Of a stretch of 64,000 nucleotides of DNA, positions 42,133-51,501 are shown in pieces. Position numbers and translations under genes: made by a program. The notes beneath the pieces were generated by a model. The model was not told the DNA's origin, searched no databases, and was given only the letters and a program-made list of their open reading frames with translations. Position 1 is the stretch's first letter. Every line of letters starts with the position of its first letter. Location: NCBI RefSeq assembly GCF_000744415.1, contig NZ_JQLW01000013.1, positions 24,039 through 88,038 on the forward strand, in the 5' to 3' direction. This DNA is from Ghiorsea bivora. GTDB taxonomy: Bacteria; Pseudomonadota; Zetaproteobacteria; Mariprofundales; Mariprofundaceae.

Positions 42133-43458
42133 ATGAAAGAAGTTCGTGTAGGTATTTTAGGTTTAGGTACGGTTGGTCTTGGTGTTGCTCGAATTTTGAT
42201 TGAGCAGCAAGCTTTGATGGCGAAGCGTTTGGGCAAGACGCTCAAATTGGTTGCCGCAGCAGATAGAGATTTGAATCGTGATTTTGGTTTGGATTTGTCA
42301 GGTGTGACATTGTATGACGATGCCGCGGCTTTGGTTGTTGCAGACGATGTGGATTTGGTGGTGGAATTGATTGGTGGTTATGAGCCAGCGCGTACTTTTG
42401 TAGCTTCAGCACTTGAACATGGTAAACATGTGGTGACAGCCAATAAAGCTTTGATTGCCAAACATGGCGAAGAATTGTTTAAACAAGCTGCGGACAAAGG
42501 TGTAAGTATTGGCTTTGAAGCGGCTGTTGGTGGTGGTATTCCTTGTCTTAAAGCTTTAAGAGAAGGTGTTGCAGCCAATAATATTCAATCTGTGTATGGT
42601 ATTTTGAATGGTACGTGCAATTTCATCTTGACCAAAATGGAAAATGAAGGTGCAGATTACGCCGATGTGCTTAAAGAAGCCCAAGAGCTGGGATATGCCG
42701 AAGCTGACCCGACTTTTGATGTGGAAGGCATTGATACAGCGCACAAACTTTCCATTCTTGCTGCGATGGCATTTGGTTCACATATTAAGTTTGATGAAGT
42801 ATTTACGGAAGGTATCAGTAAAATTGGTGCGGCAGATATTGAAGCAGTGCATGAGTTGGGTTATCGCATCAAACTTTTGGGTATTGCCAAACCACACGGT
42901 GAAAATGGCGAGGTTACGCAAGTTGAAATGCGTGTTCACCCAACATTGGTGCCTTTAACCACACAAATTGCTCAGGTATCTGATTCCTACAATGCCGTGA
43001 TGTTGTCTGGCGACTTTGTAGAACATACGGTTTATATCGGACGTGGTGCTGGTGAGCGACCAACAGCATCAGCTGTGGTTGCTGATATCATGGACATTAC
43101 ACGCGTATTGCCCAATGGTGTTGAATTTTTGGCACCACCTATGGGTTATGTTGCATCCGAGCGTCAAGCGCTTGAAACATTGCCTATGGCAGATGTACAA
43201 AGTGAGTATTATTTACGTATTATGGTTAAGGATAAACCAGGTGTGATTGCATCGGTGACTTCTATTCTAGCTGACCATCAAATTAGTTTGGAAGCCATGC
43301 AACAGAAAGAGCATGATACGGGTGAAGTGGTGCCTGTCATGATATTGACGCATGAAACCACCGAAGGAAACCTTCAAGCAGCCATGAGTCGGATTACTGC
43401 ACTGGCTGCTGTTGAAGATGAAGTGCTTATTTTGCGTAAAGAGTCGTTTGCGGCTTAA
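42133..43458 (+). CDS. hom: Homoserine dehydrogenase
   Basis: 441 residues. It reduces aspartate semialdehyde to homoserine in threonine and methionine synthesis. VGILGLGTVGLGVARIL is the NAD(P)-binding Rossmann loop; ANKALIAKHG, EAAVGGGIPCLKALREG, LNGTCNFILTKM and EAQELGYAEADPTFDVEG are the catalytic motifs. A C-terminal ACT domain (YLRIMVKDKPGVIASVTSILA) gives feedback control, probably by threonine. I start at the ATG at 42133, one base after the alaC stop (GGAGTG before it); a GTG at 42121 is in frame. Confidence 0.96.
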   Translation: MKEVRVGILGLGTVGLGVARILIEQQALMAKRLGKTLKLVAAADRDLNRDFGLDLSGVTLYDDAAALVVADDVDLVVELIGGYEPARTFVASALEHGKHVVTANKALIAKHGEELFKQAADKGVSIGFEAAVGGGIPCLKALREGVAANNIQSVYGILNGTCNFILTKMENEGADYADVLKEAQELGYAEADPTFDVEGIDTAHKLSILAAMAFGSHIKFDEVFTEGISKIGAADIEAVHELGYRIKLLGIAKPHGENGEVTQVEMRVHPTLVPLTTQIAQVSDSYNAVMLSGDFVEHTVYIGRGAGERPTASAVVADIMDITRVLPNGVEFLAPPMGYVASERQALETLPMADVQSEYYLRIMVKDKPGVIASVTSILADHQISLEAMQQKEHDTGEVVPVMILTHETTEGNLQAAMSRITALAAVEDEVLILRKESFAA

Positions 43459-43465
43459 AGATAGC

Positions 43466-43494
43466 AAGGCATTAAACTTATGCCAATGCCTTTT
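43466..43494. terminator. Bidirectional terminator between hom and PilZ gene
   Basis: AAGGCATT and AATGCCTT form an 8-bp stem, followed by TT rightward. It overlaps the last codons of the convergent PilZ gene. Confidence 0.6.
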
Positions 43495-44605
43495 GTAGCT
43501 TGTCGGGTAGCTCTAGCTGATTGATAGTATTGATGATATTGCGTTGCATACGTAATACTTCTTTTTGAATCAACTGCTGGTTGTTTTTGTTGTGTTGCAA
43601 TTCAATACCTATGCGCGCTTCATCACCGCTGCTGCCTGTCCAACGGACAATGCCTTGCAAAGTCACAGGGTGAGTTCCCAAAGTGAGTTGGCATTCAATG
43701 TGGTCACCAATATTATATGGAGCTTGATTGATGCCATGGACATTGATGCCAATGCCACCAATAGATAAATCGTGCAGTCTGGCATGTAGTTGGCGTTTTT
43801 TTCCCATGCGAAGGGTGACAGGAATATGTTCTTCAACTTGAATATTGAGGTGTTTTCGGCTTTCAGCATAAATGGGAAATGTTTTACCAATGCTAAGCAA
43901 AATATAACCATCTTCAATTTTTTTAATGCTTAAGCGAACCTGAATCTTTTCACCTTCACACACGGCAAAAGTTGCATGTTCACTGGGGTGAATGGCAAAT
44001 ATTCGGGCGATGTCTTCATTCATTTTTATTTTAATACAATCACCTTCTTTGCCAAGAAAGGTGGCAATGGTGCGTACAGTCAGCCCGAGGTGATAATTGC
44101 GTATGGCAATGCTTTTACTTTTTTCCCATGCTGCAATACTGCTTTGTATAGTATCCTGATAACTTTTTTGCTCCAGCTTGTTGTGAAGTATGCTGCGATT
44201 ACCCGTGTCAGCTTGTATTTGCGAAATATCATGGGTTTTTTGTACGGAAATATGCTCGAAAAATTGATCAGCAACCAGCAGTAAGGTGTCTTGGATATGG
44301 TTAAAGTCATCGATAATACGTTTGGCAGAAGAAAACTGTATTTCCATGGGTAATGTTTTGGCGCTATCAAAGGCATATTGTAAGCGTTGTTGTTCGCAGG
44401 CAGAAATGCTTGATAAAAGATGATGAATATGTATGCCACCTTGCAGCAATTTACTGAGTACCTGTTCAAGAGGGCTACTCACTTGTTCATGGCAAATATG
44501 TGCGGTTAAGTCATAAGTTGCTTGGGAATCACCTAATGTTTTTCTTAAAATCGCATGGTTTTTTTCAAACTGTAGCGGTTTATTATGTTTTTTCCCTTGT
44601 TTCAT
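43478..44605 (-). CDS. PilZ-domain protein (cyclic-di-GMP-linked)
   Basis: 375 residues. The first 150 are helical without known motif. From about 200 on there is a YcgR-N-like barrel (IKMNEDIARIFAIHPSEHATFAVCEGEKIQVRLSI cut by gaps), then a PilZ domain: LHARLHDLSIGGIGINV contains the D/N-x-S-x-x-G motif and VTLQGIVRWTGSSGDEARIGIEL its end. The usual RxxxR before it is replaced by a region GKKRQLHAR, so c-di-GMP binding is likely but not sure. It lies next to, and divergent from, the flagellar operon, which suggests control of motility, as with YcgR. Confidence 0.75.
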   Translation of the reverse strand: MKQGKKHNKPLQFEKNHAILRKTLGDSQATYDLTAHICHEQVSSPLEQVLSKLLQGGIHIHHLLSSISACEQQRLQYAFDSAKTLPMEIQFSSAKRIIDDFNHIQDTLLLVADQFFEHISVQKTHDISQIQADTGNRSILHNKLEQKSYQDTIQSSIAAWEKSKSIAIRNYHLGLTVRTIATFLGKEGDCIKIKMNEDIARIFAIHPSEHATFAVCEGEKIQVRLSIKKIEDGYILLSIGKTFPIYAESRKHLNIQVEEHIPVTLRMGKKRQLHARLHDLSIGGIGINVHGINQAPYNIGDHIECQLTLGTHPVTLQGIVRWTGSSGDEARIGIELQHNKNNQQLIQKEVLRMQRNIINTINQLELPDKLQKALA

Positions 44606-44832
44606 GATGATAAAGCCTCATTTTATGCCAGTTTAAGTACAAAAGTACATAGCAATAAACAAGCCATATTTGTTTAATATTTTTTTCTAAAGTTTATAGC
44701 TTGGTTGGCGATACTTAGTCTTACATCGTGATAAACCATGAATACTGCTTATGTTGAAGCTCTGTTTTTCTTAGGTCTTTTCACCGTCAATACATATCCA
44801 TTATCCTTGATGATAAGTGTTATATTCATTTA

Positions 44833-44847
44833 TGGCACTCTATTTGC
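44833..44847 (+). promoter_or_regulatory. Sigma-54 promoter of the flgB operon
   Basis: TGGCAC-TCTAT-TTGC with GG and GC 10 bases apart, a near-perfect -24/-12 promoter. Transcription would start at about 44859, 28 bases before flgB. This is the standard class of control for flagellar hook-basal-body operons in many proteobacteria. Confidence 0.85.
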
Positions 44848-44886
44848 TTGTGCTCCTTTGAAACTTTAAGATGAAAAGGAGTGCGT

Positions 44887-45294
44887 ATGTCAGGTTTGTT
44901 TTCTAATAGCTTTCAACGCCTTGGCGCAGCAGCAGCTTCGCGAGAAACGTATCAAACAGTAATATCTAGTAATATTGCCAATGCTGATACCCCGCATTTT
45001 AAGGCGGATAAACGAAATTTCTCAGACTTCTTTAAAAGTAAACTATCGGCATCACAGTCAGGATCTTTAGCTGTAACCCAACGTAATCATATTCAAGATA
45101 CAGCTAGCTCGGGTTTGTCTTTGAGTGTGTTTAATCGCTCTGAAGATGAGCAACGTATGGATGGAAATACGGTAGATGTTGAACACGAAATGGCGATGTT
45201 GGCTGAAAACCAATTGATGTATGAGCTCAATATGAAAATTATACAAGGTAGATTGAGTGGTATTAGCAATGCAATTAAAGAAGGAGGTCGCTAA
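44887..45294 (+). CDS. flgB: Flagellar rod protein FlgB
   Basis: 135 residues from the ATG at 44887 (AAAAGGAG 5 bases before). Proximal rod subunit exported by the flagellar type III system. The N-terminal motif ISSNIANADTPHFKADKRNF and a C-terminal helix with NTVDVEHEMAMLAENQLMYE are typical. Its stop overlaps the flgC ATG by one base (TAATG). Confidence 0.95.
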   Translation: MSGLFSNSFQRLGAAAASRETYQTVISSNIANADTPHFKADKRNFSDFFKSKLSASQSGSLAVTQRNHIQDTASSGLSLSVFNRSEDEQRMDGNTVDVEHEMAMLAENQLMYELNMKIIQGRLSGISNAIKEGGR

Positions 45295-45746
45295 TGGCAA
45301 ATGATTTATTTACTTCTATGCATATCAGCTCGGCTGGTATGGCTGCGCAACGGGCACGTATGGATGTGGTCTCTGAAAATATTGCAAACTCAGAGTCAAC
45401 ACGCACAGAAGAGGGTGGTCCTTATCGTAGAAATCAAGTGGTGTTTGAAACGGTAGGCGTAAAATCCAATTTTAATAGTGTGTTTCGTGGGCATTTATCG
45501 GGTGGTGATAATACACCCCAAAGTGTTCGGGTGACTGAGGTATCCAAAGATATGAGCCCATTTAATGAGGTTTATGATCCTACCCATCCTGATGCAGATG
45601 CCAACGGTATGGTCAAAATGCCTAATGTGAATACCATCAAAGAGATGGTGGATATGAATTCAGCAGCACGAAGTTTTGAAGCCAATATTACTACCATGGA
45701 TGCATCCAAGCGGATGTTTCTTAAAGCTTTAGAGCTGTTGCGTTAA
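45294..45746 (+). CDS. flgC: Flagellar rod protein FlgC
   Basis: 150 residues, proximal rod. SAGMAAQRARMDVVSENIANSEST is the N-terminal flagellar-rod motif; DPTHPDADANGMVKMPNVNTIKEMVDM and SFEANITTMDASKRMF are the conserved FlgC C-terminus. fliE follows after 16 bases. Confidence 0.97.
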   Translation: MANDLFTSMHISSAGMAAQRARMDVVSENIANSESTRTEEGGPYRRNQVVFETVGVKSNFNSVFRGHLSGGDNTPQSVRVTEVSKDMSPFNEVYDPTHPDADANGMVKMPNVNTIKEMVDMNSAARSFEANITTMDASKRMFLKALELLR

Positions 45747-45762
45747 GGTAAGGAGTTTAGTT

Positions 45763-46062
45763 ATGAATATTCAAAGTTATGGTCCATATAATGCTAAACC
45801 AAGTTTAGGCAATGAAGCAACTAAGACCGGTGCCAGTGGTAAAGGGCAATTTGCAGAAGTGCTTAAGCAGTATGCCAGTGATATGAATACGGATGTGAAG
45901 TCAGCATCAAAACAAGCCGAACATTTAGCGGTTACAGGCGAAGGTAATATGTCTGAGACTTTGATTGCTATGAAACAAGCCAGTTTATCTTTTCAGTTGA
46001 TGTTGTCGGCACGAAATAAAATGATGGATGCATATCGCGAAGTCATCCGCATGCAAGTGTAG
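45763..46062 (+). CDS. fliE: Flagellar hook-basal body protein FliE
   Basis: 99 residues, the adaptor joining the MS ring and rod. The C-terminal ETLIAMKQASLSFQLMLSARNKMMDAYREVIRMQV-type ending (given here as motif, residues about 65-99) is diagnostic. Translated behind flgC with AAGGAG 8 bases before the ATG. A spacing of 128 bases with an inverted repeat separates it from fliF. Confidence 0.95.
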   Translation: MNIQSYGPYNAKPSLGNEATKTGASGKGQFAEVLKQYASDMNTDVKSASKQAEHLAVTGEGNMSETLIAMKQASLSFQLMLSARNKMMDAYREVIRMQV

Positions 46063-46067
46063 TTGAT

Positions 46068-46116
46068 GCCGCTTAAAAGCTTTTATTCCTGCGTTATTCG
46101 TTTTGCTATAAGCGGC
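46068..46116. repeat. Inverted repeat between fliE and fliF
   Basis: GCCGCTTA (46068-46075) pairs with TAAGCGGC (46109-46116) around a 33-base loop that contains smaller pairing options (AAGCTTTT ...). It might adjust the fliE/fliF transcript ratio. No T run. Confidence 0.3.
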
Positions 46117-46190
46117 ACGCATGCCTTGGACGAATAGCTTCTAAACAACATCAAAGTTTTGAAAGAAAAGAATAGTTAAGGGGAAAAGAA

Positions 46191-47825
46191 ATGGCTGAAG
46201 GACTCACTCCAAGCAATAATCCGAATGCAGTAATGACAGGGCAGCAAGAGGTTCTCACAGGTCAAGTCGCTGGTGAAGCACCTATTTCTCAGGTTCAAAA
46301 TATATTGATAAAGAACCGTCGTGTTATTCTATTTATAGCAGCTGCATTGATGTTTGCTGGTTTTGTGGGTTTGATGCTTTGGTCTTCTGAAAGCCCGTAT
46401 CGCACGGTGTATTCAGGCATGGATGAAAAAGATGCCGCAGCGATTGTTGAATTGTTACAAAAGGAAAAAATACCCTATAAATTACAAGGTTCAGGTACGG
46501 TGTTGGTGCCTGAAAATCAAGTGTATGCGGTGCGTTTGAAGCTAGCCAGTGAAGATATGATGCCAGGTAATGGTGAAGGTTTTGAGATTTTTGACCGCGC
46601 CAATGAATTTGGTGTTAGTGATTTTACACAAAAAGTAAATTTGCAACGTGCCATGCAAGTTGAATTGGCGCGTACGATTGAAGTATTACCCATTGTTTCG
46701 GCTGCGCGAGTGCATTTAGTATTACCCAAAGAGTCGGCATTTGCTGAACGCGATAGAAAAGCCTCTGCGGCGGTGATGTTAAAACTCACAGGCAATAAAA
46801 AACTTAGCCCACAATCTGTAGGTGCAATTCAAAATTTGGTTGCATCAGCTGTGGCAGAATTGGATAAGAACAGTGTTACGATTGTGGATGCATCAGGTAA
46901 TATGTTATCAGCGATGGATAAACAACAACCTGCAGGCAAAGGGCAGGGCATGTTGGATTATCAAGCCAAGCTTGAGCAGGGTTATGAAGTGCGTTTAACG
47001 AGCATGCTGGAGCAAATTGTTGGTTCTGGGCAAGCTGTTGTTCGTGTAACTACAGCTATCAATCGTGAACATGTGGAAAGCAATGCACAAATTTATAATC
47101 CTGATGAACAAGTCTTACGCAGCTCAAAAACAGTTAAAGAGAGTCGTAAAGCTGTGGATGGTGTTGCTATGGGTGTGCCAGGTATGACATCGAACAACCC
47201 TGATTCTGTGAACCAAGATGGCTCAGTAGCAACGCAAAGCCCACCATCTGAAGAAGCTACCCGAAATGAAAACACAGCAAACTATGAAATCAGCAGCCGC
47301 ACGGAACATAGGATTGTACCTTTTGGCACGATTGAAAAAGTATCCATTGCTGTGATTGTGGGTGGCAGCTACAAAGAAGGTGAAAATGGCGAGAAAACTT
47401 TTGTGCCACGCAGTGACGAAGAGTTGAGAACGATTAAAACATTGGTGCAAAATGCTGTTGGTTTTAATGAAGACAGAGGCGATTCGGTAGAAGTGCAAAG
47501 TATGCCTTTGATGGACTTATCCAGTGCTGCAGCGGTGGATATGGAAGGTGTGGTGGATAAAACATTTTATTTGGAGCTGATGCGTTATGGGTTGGCTATG
47601 CTTGCTTTACTTTTGGTTGCTTTTTTTATCATGAAACCACTTGCTAAGCGTATATCTGAGAGTAAAAAAGAAGAGTTGAATGCTTTGGGTTTGGATGCCA
47701 ATGGGGTATCGATTGCAGGTGTGGAGTCTGAGCATGTGGAGCAAATGAATAAGGCGCGACGTGCGGTGTTGAGCAACCCTGATAGAGCCAGCCGGGTCGT
47801 CAATGAATGGGTGAGCTCTGTATGA
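46191..47825 (+). CDS. fliF: Flagellar MS-ring protein FliF
   Basis: 544 residues. Two membrane helices (VILFIAAALMFAGFVGLMLW near 45-65 and YGLAMLALLLVAFFIMKPL near 465) enclose the periplasmic ring-building domains (VYSGMDEKDAAAIVELLQKEKIPYKL, GFEIFDRANEFGVSDFTQKVNLQRAMQVELARTI-like region). The C-terminal cytoplasmic tail ends RVVNEWVSSV, the FliG-binding segment. A low-complexity loop around residues 335-355 is common. The stop overlaps the fliG start. Confidence 0.97.
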   Translation: MAEGLTPSNNPNAVMTGQQEVLTGQVAGEAPISQVQNILIKNRRVILFIAAALMFAGFVGLMLWSSESPYRTVYSGMDEKDAAAIVELLQKEKIPYKLQGSGTVLVPENQVYAVRLKLASEDMMPGNGEGFEIFDRANEFGVSDFTQKVNLQRAMQVELARTIEVLPIVSAARVHLVLPKESAFAERDRKASAAVMLKLTGNKKLSPQSVGAIQNLVASAVAELDKNSVTIVDASGNMLSAMDKQQPAGKGQGMLDYQAKLEQGYEVRLTSMLEQIVGSGQAVVRVTTAINREHVESNAQIYNPDEQVLRSSKTVKESRKAVDGVAMGVPGMTSNNPDSVNQDGSVATQSPPSEEATRNENTANYEISSRTEHRIVPFGTIEKVSIAVIVGGSYKEGENGEKTFVPRSDEELRTIKTLVQNAVGFNEDRGDSVEVQSMPLMDLSSAAAVDMEGVVDKTFYLELMRYGLAMLALLLVAFFIMKPLAKRISESKKEELNALGLDANGVSIAGVESEHVEQMNKARRAVLSNPDRASRVVNEWVSSV

Positions 47826-48823
47826 CCGATAAACTCAAAGAACTCAAAGGTGAGGATAAAGCTGCAATTTTATTGTATGCCATAGGCCCTGAAGCTGCGA
47901 CACCGATTATTCAAGATATGGATGACAAAACATTGGCTAGGGTGAGTCGTAAAATGTCTGAACTTGGGCGTATCGATACAGATGTTTTGCAAGCGGTGTT
48001 GGATGAATATTTAGAAGTACATGAGTCCAGTGATCCGCTTTTATATAGCTCTCAAAAAGATGTTATGCAGCTGTTAGAACACGCCGTAGACCAAGAAAAA
48101 GCCAAAGAAATTATTGAGTACTTAGAGAAACCAAGGCAGTTCACTATTTGGGAAAAATTGTCGCGTATTAATCCAGCGATGATTGTATCCTATATTGAAG
48201 CCGAACATCCACAAACAATCGCTTTAATTTTGAGTAAAATACCAGCCGATGTTGCCAGCCAAGTGATTGCTGAGCTTCCTGAAGATATGCAAATATCTGT
48301 GGTATTACGCATGTCAAAAATCGAATCGGTACCATCGGAGTTGGTGCGTGATATTGAAGAAACACTTGAGCGAGAAATGGCAGAATCTACAGGTAGTGCA
48401 GGCATTAGTTTTGATGGCATGGTGAGTCTGGTTGAGATTCTTAAAACGTTGGACAAAGATGTTTCTAGACCTTTACTCGAACGACTAGAAAGCAAAGATG
48501 AAGATTTATTTTCACAAGTGGACAAATTGTTACTTATTTTTGAAGACTTATTAACTTTGTCTGCCAAAGATATTCAAACATTACTCAAACATATTTCATC
48601 TGATGATTTGGTTAAAGCGCTCAAAGGTGCACCCGATGAATTGGCAGAAAGTTTCTTTAGCAATATGTCACAGCGTGCAGCAGAGATTATGCGTGAAGAT
48701 ATGCAAGTGATGGGTCCATTAAAACTTTCAGATGTAGAAGAAGCGCAACAAACCATTTTACAGGTGGTGCGCAAGCTTGATGATGAAGGTGCTATATCAT
48801 TAAGCAGTGATGATATGGTGTAA
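47822..48823 (+). CDS. fliG: Flagellar motor switch protein FliG
   Basis: 333 residues from the ATG at 47822 overlapping the fliF stop; an ATG at 47807 is in frame but would lengthen the N-terminus unusually. GEDKAAILLYAIGPE, then EHPQTIALILSKIPADVASQVI (middle domain) and EDLLTLSAKDIQTLLKHISSDDLVKALKGAPDELAESFFSNMSQRAAE-type C-terminal motor domain with the charged residues that face MotA. Full length. Confidence 0.97.
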   Translation: MTDKLKELKGEDKAAILLYAIGPEAATPIIQDMDDKTLARVSRKMSELGRIDTDVLQAVLDEYLEVHESSDPLLYSSQKDVMQLLEHAVDQEKAKEIIEYLEKPRQFTIWEKLSRINPAMIVSYIEAEHPQTIALILSKIPADVASQVIAELPEDMQISVVLRMSKIESVPSELVRDIEETLEREMAESTGSAGISFDGMVSLVEILKTLDKDVSRPLLERLESKDEDLFSQVDKLLLIFEDLLTLSAKDIQTLLKHISSDDLVKALKGAPDELAESFFSNMSQRAAEIMREDMQVMGPLKLSDVEEAQQTILQVVRKLDDEGAISLSSDDMV

Positions 48824-48825
48824 CC

Positions 48826-49608
48826 ATGGCTTTAGAACCTTTACCTACAGCCACAATGGCTGAACAAAAACAACAAGAAAAAACGCTTTTCCCTTATGCT
48901 GACTTTAATGCCTCGATGCCTGCAAATGATATGTCAGCTACAGCACAGTTTGAGCCGAAATTTGAGCCGAAAATGGGGGTAGCAGCTGGAGGGCAACAAA
49001 ACACACAAACTATGCAACCTTTGATACAGCAATCAACAACGGCTTTACCGGAAGAAAAGCAACGTATGGATGAGCTAGAAAAAATGCTTAACGAGGCGCA
49101 AAGTCGGGCTGCTGTGATTGAGCAGGAAGCTTATGATAAAGCTTATGCCGCAGGTGAGAAGTCTGGCTTGGCATTGGGTGAAAAACGTGCTGAACAAATT
49201 ATTGAAAGCATGCAGTTAGTTTTGCAACACGCAGAGCAAGAGTTGCTTAACTTACAACAGCAATCGGTAAACACGGTAATGGATATCACCTCTACGCTGA
49301 TTGAATATGTGATGGGTGTTGAGAATATTGATTTGGGGCAAGCTTTAGAAACTTCAATCAACCAAGCGATGACGCAGCTTTTACCCAGCGCAGAAAGTCG
49401 CGTGGTATTGCTTGTTCATCCACAAGATTTGACCATGTTTAAAAAAATAACATCACTTAGTGATAAAGTTCACTTTCAAACAGGACAAGATATACCAGCA
49501 GGCACATGTCGATTGATGACAGCAGAACAAGATGCTCTGATTGACCCCAAACAAAGTTTAGATGAAGCATTAAAACATGTGCGTGAGCAATTGATGCCCC
49601 ATGGTTGA
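48826..49608 (+). CDS. fliH: Flagellar export protein FliH
   Basis: 260 residues, the negative regulator and stalk of the FliI export ATPase. A long N-terminal Gln-rich disordered part (about 85 residues) precedes the heptad-like helix (MLNEAQSRAAVIEQEAYDKAYAAGEKSGLALGEK) and the V-ATPase-E-like C-terminal domain (LIEYVMGVENIDLGQALETSINQAM, DPKQSLDEALKHVREQL). The identification rests on position and the GxxxG-like AYAAGEKSG spacing. The stop overlaps fliI by 8 bases. Confidence 0.85.
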   Translation: MALEPLPTATMAEQKQQEKTLFPYADFNASMPANDMSATAQFEPKFEPKMGVAAGGQQNTQTMQPLIQQSTTALPEEKQRMDELEKMLNEAQSRAAVIEQEAYDKAYAAGEKSGLALGEKRAEQIIESMQLVLQHAEQELLNLQQQSVNTVMDITSTLIEYVMGVENIDLGQALETSINQAMTQLLPSAESRVVLLVHPQDLTMFKKITSLSDKVHFQTGQDIPAGTCRLMTAEQDALIDPKQSLDEALKHVREQLMPHG

Positions 49609-51049
49609 TTCTGTTTTGTGGGATAAACAACATAGGCAACAGGTATTGGATGGTTTGAAATATCAGTCGTCCACATCGATTCGTGGGCGCGTATTTAAAG
49701 TGTTAGGCCCTATGATTGAAGCCACGGGTATGAAACGCAGCATTGGTGAAGCCTGTGATATTTTAACAGCATCAGGACATGCCGTGGAAGCTGAGATTGT
49801 GGGTTTTCGTGATGATAAAACCCTGATGATGCCAGTGGGCTCCACGCGAGGTATAGCGCCTGGTGATGCTGTTGCACCGCGCAATGCTTATCCATCTGTG
49901 CAGGTGGATGAACAACTCTTGGGCAAGGTACTTAACGCATTGGGTGAACCATTGGATGGTGAACCTTTAAACAGCTCTGGTGCATCGTATTCCTTGTATG
50001 GTGAAAAACTTAACCCCATGAAACGACAACTGATTCAAAAACCCATGGAGTTAGGCGTACGTATGATGGATGCCTGTTTACCTATGGGTTTTGGGCAACG
50101 TTTGGGTTTGTTTGCAGGGCCTGGTGTGGGGAAAAGCATGCTGATGGGCATGTTGGCGCGTAATTCCGATGCAGAAATCAATGTGATTGCCTTGGTGGGT
50201 GAACGTAATCGAGAAGTCCGTGAATTTATTGATTATTCATTGGGTGAAGAAGCTTTAAAACGTACTATTGTGGTGGTGGCTACATCAGATATGCCACCCG
50301 TGCTTAGGGTGCGCTCTGCCTTGATGGCAACTACCATTGCCGAGGTATTTCGTGCCCAAGGCAAACAAGTTTTATTGATGATGGATAGTTTAACCCGCTT
50401 TGCCCAAGCCCAACGTGAAATTGGGTTGATGTTGGGTGAGCCGCCAGCAAGTAAAGGTTTTACACCTTCATGTTTTACTGCCATGGCAGATTTGTTAGAG
50501 CGTGCAGGACCGGGTGAAAATGAAGGTAGTATCAGTGCTTTTTATACGGTATTGGTTGAAGGCGAAGATTTGAATGCAGACCCTGTGGCAGATTCAGCGA
50601 TGTCTGTATTGGATGGGCATATTGTGTTGGATAGAAAGTATGCCGAGCGTGGTCATTATCCTGCGATTAACCTACTGCGAAGTATTAGCCGTTTAGAAAA
50701 TCAGCTCAGTCCTCCCGAAGTGTTAAAAGCGGCACGTGCCTTGCGTAAAGAAGTATCAGCGTATGAGCATATGGAGGATATGATTAAAATGGGTGCATAT
50801 GAACAGGGAAGTAATCCAGAGCTTGATAGTATTATTCAACATATGCCTGCGATTGAGAAGTTTTTACAGCAAGGTATGCATGAGACATGCACTAGAGAAA
50901 GTGCAGAGCAAATGATTATGCAATTGATTCAAAATAAACCGAATATCATTGCGCAACAAGTTCAACAACCGCAGATGCAAGGTCACATTCAAGGGCAGGC
51001 TCAAGGGCAGCAGCAGATGCAGGGTCAAGTTGAACCCCAAGGCTTTTAA
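49601..51049 (+). CDS. fliI: Flagellar export ATPase FliI
   Basis: 482 residues. F1-beta-like ATPase: Walker A FAGPGVGKSMLMGM, NVIALVGERNREVREFI, Walker B VLLMMDSLTRFAQAQREIGL, and SISAFYTVLVEGEDLNADP. It energises loading of flagellar substrates with FliH. Unusually, the last 30 residues are a Gln/Gly-rich low-complexity tail (QQPQMQGHIQGQAQGQQQMQ...), absent from most FliI. fliJ follows after 2 bases. Confidence 0.96.
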   Translation: MVDSVLWDKQHRQQVLDGLKYQSSTSIRGRVFKVLGPMIEATGMKRSIGEACDILTASGHAVEAEIVGFRDDKTLMMPVGSTRGIAPGDAVAPRNAYPSVQVDEQLLGKVLNALGEPLDGEPLNSSGASYSLYGEKLNPMKRQLIQKPMELGVRMMDACLPMGFGQRLGLFAGPGVGKSMLMGMLARNSDAEINVIALVGERNREVREFIDYSLGEEALKRTIVVVATSDMPPVLRVRSALMATTIAEVFRAQGKQVLLMMDSLTRFAQAQREIGLMLGEPPASKGFTPSCFTAMADLLERAGPGENEGSISAFYTVLVEGEDLNADPVADSAMSVLDGHIVLDRKYAERGHYPAINLLRSISRLENQLSPPEVLKAARALRKEVSAYEHMEDMIKMGAYEQGSNPELDSIIQHMPAIEKFLQQGMHETCTRESAEQMIMQLIQNKPNIIAQQVQQPQMQGHIQGQAQGQQQMQGQVEPQGF

Positions 51050-51051
51050 TC

Positions 51052-51501
51052 ATGACACGTTCCCCACATCAGCTCTTATCACAAGTCTCAGAACATAAAC
51101 GAGATAAAGAAAGTGATATTCTTAAGCAACTCACAGATTATCATGTTGAGCTTGAAGCAAAAATGAATGATGCCATTCAAATGCGGGCAACATTGGAAGC
51201 CCAACGTGTAACCAATATGGAACATGGCACGCAAGCAACAGAATTGTTGATGCTGGAGCAGGCAACCCAAGAGCAGCGCTTACGTATTTATGAAGTGAGC
51301 TGTGAAATTGCAGCCTTGGATAAAGCCATTGAAGAGCAGCGCAAAAAATGGGCTGAGCAGCACAAAAAATGCAAAGCACATGAAACCATGGCACAAAAAC
51401 ATGCACATACTGCCCAGCGCAAACAAGAACAAACACAACAGAATGTTTTGGATGACCAGTATTCAGCCAAAATGTTTGGCAACCGTACAGAGGTGGTATG
51501 A
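51052..51501 (+). CDS. fliJ: Flagellar export protein FliJ
   Basis: 149 residues, an all-helical, coiled-coil protein with frequent Glu, Lys, Gln (RDKESDILKQLTDYHVELEAK, ALDKAIEEQRKKWAEQHKKCKAHE). FliJ is the central stalk of the FliI hexamer. Its sequence is poorly conserved, so the call leans on position after fliI. ATGA overlap with the next gene. Confidence 0.8.
   Translation: MTRSPHQLLSQVSEHKRDKESDILKQLTDYHVELEAKMNDAIQMRATLEAQRVTNMEHGTQATELLMLEQATQEQRLRIYEVSCEIAALDKAIEEQRKKWAEQHKKCKAHETMAQKHAHTAQRKQEQTQQNVLDDQYSAKMFGNRTEVV

Noticed and set aside
46063..46190. A further sigma-54 promoter before fliF
   Set aside because: No GG-N10-GC pair with a TTGC context was found; only an inverted repeat is present.
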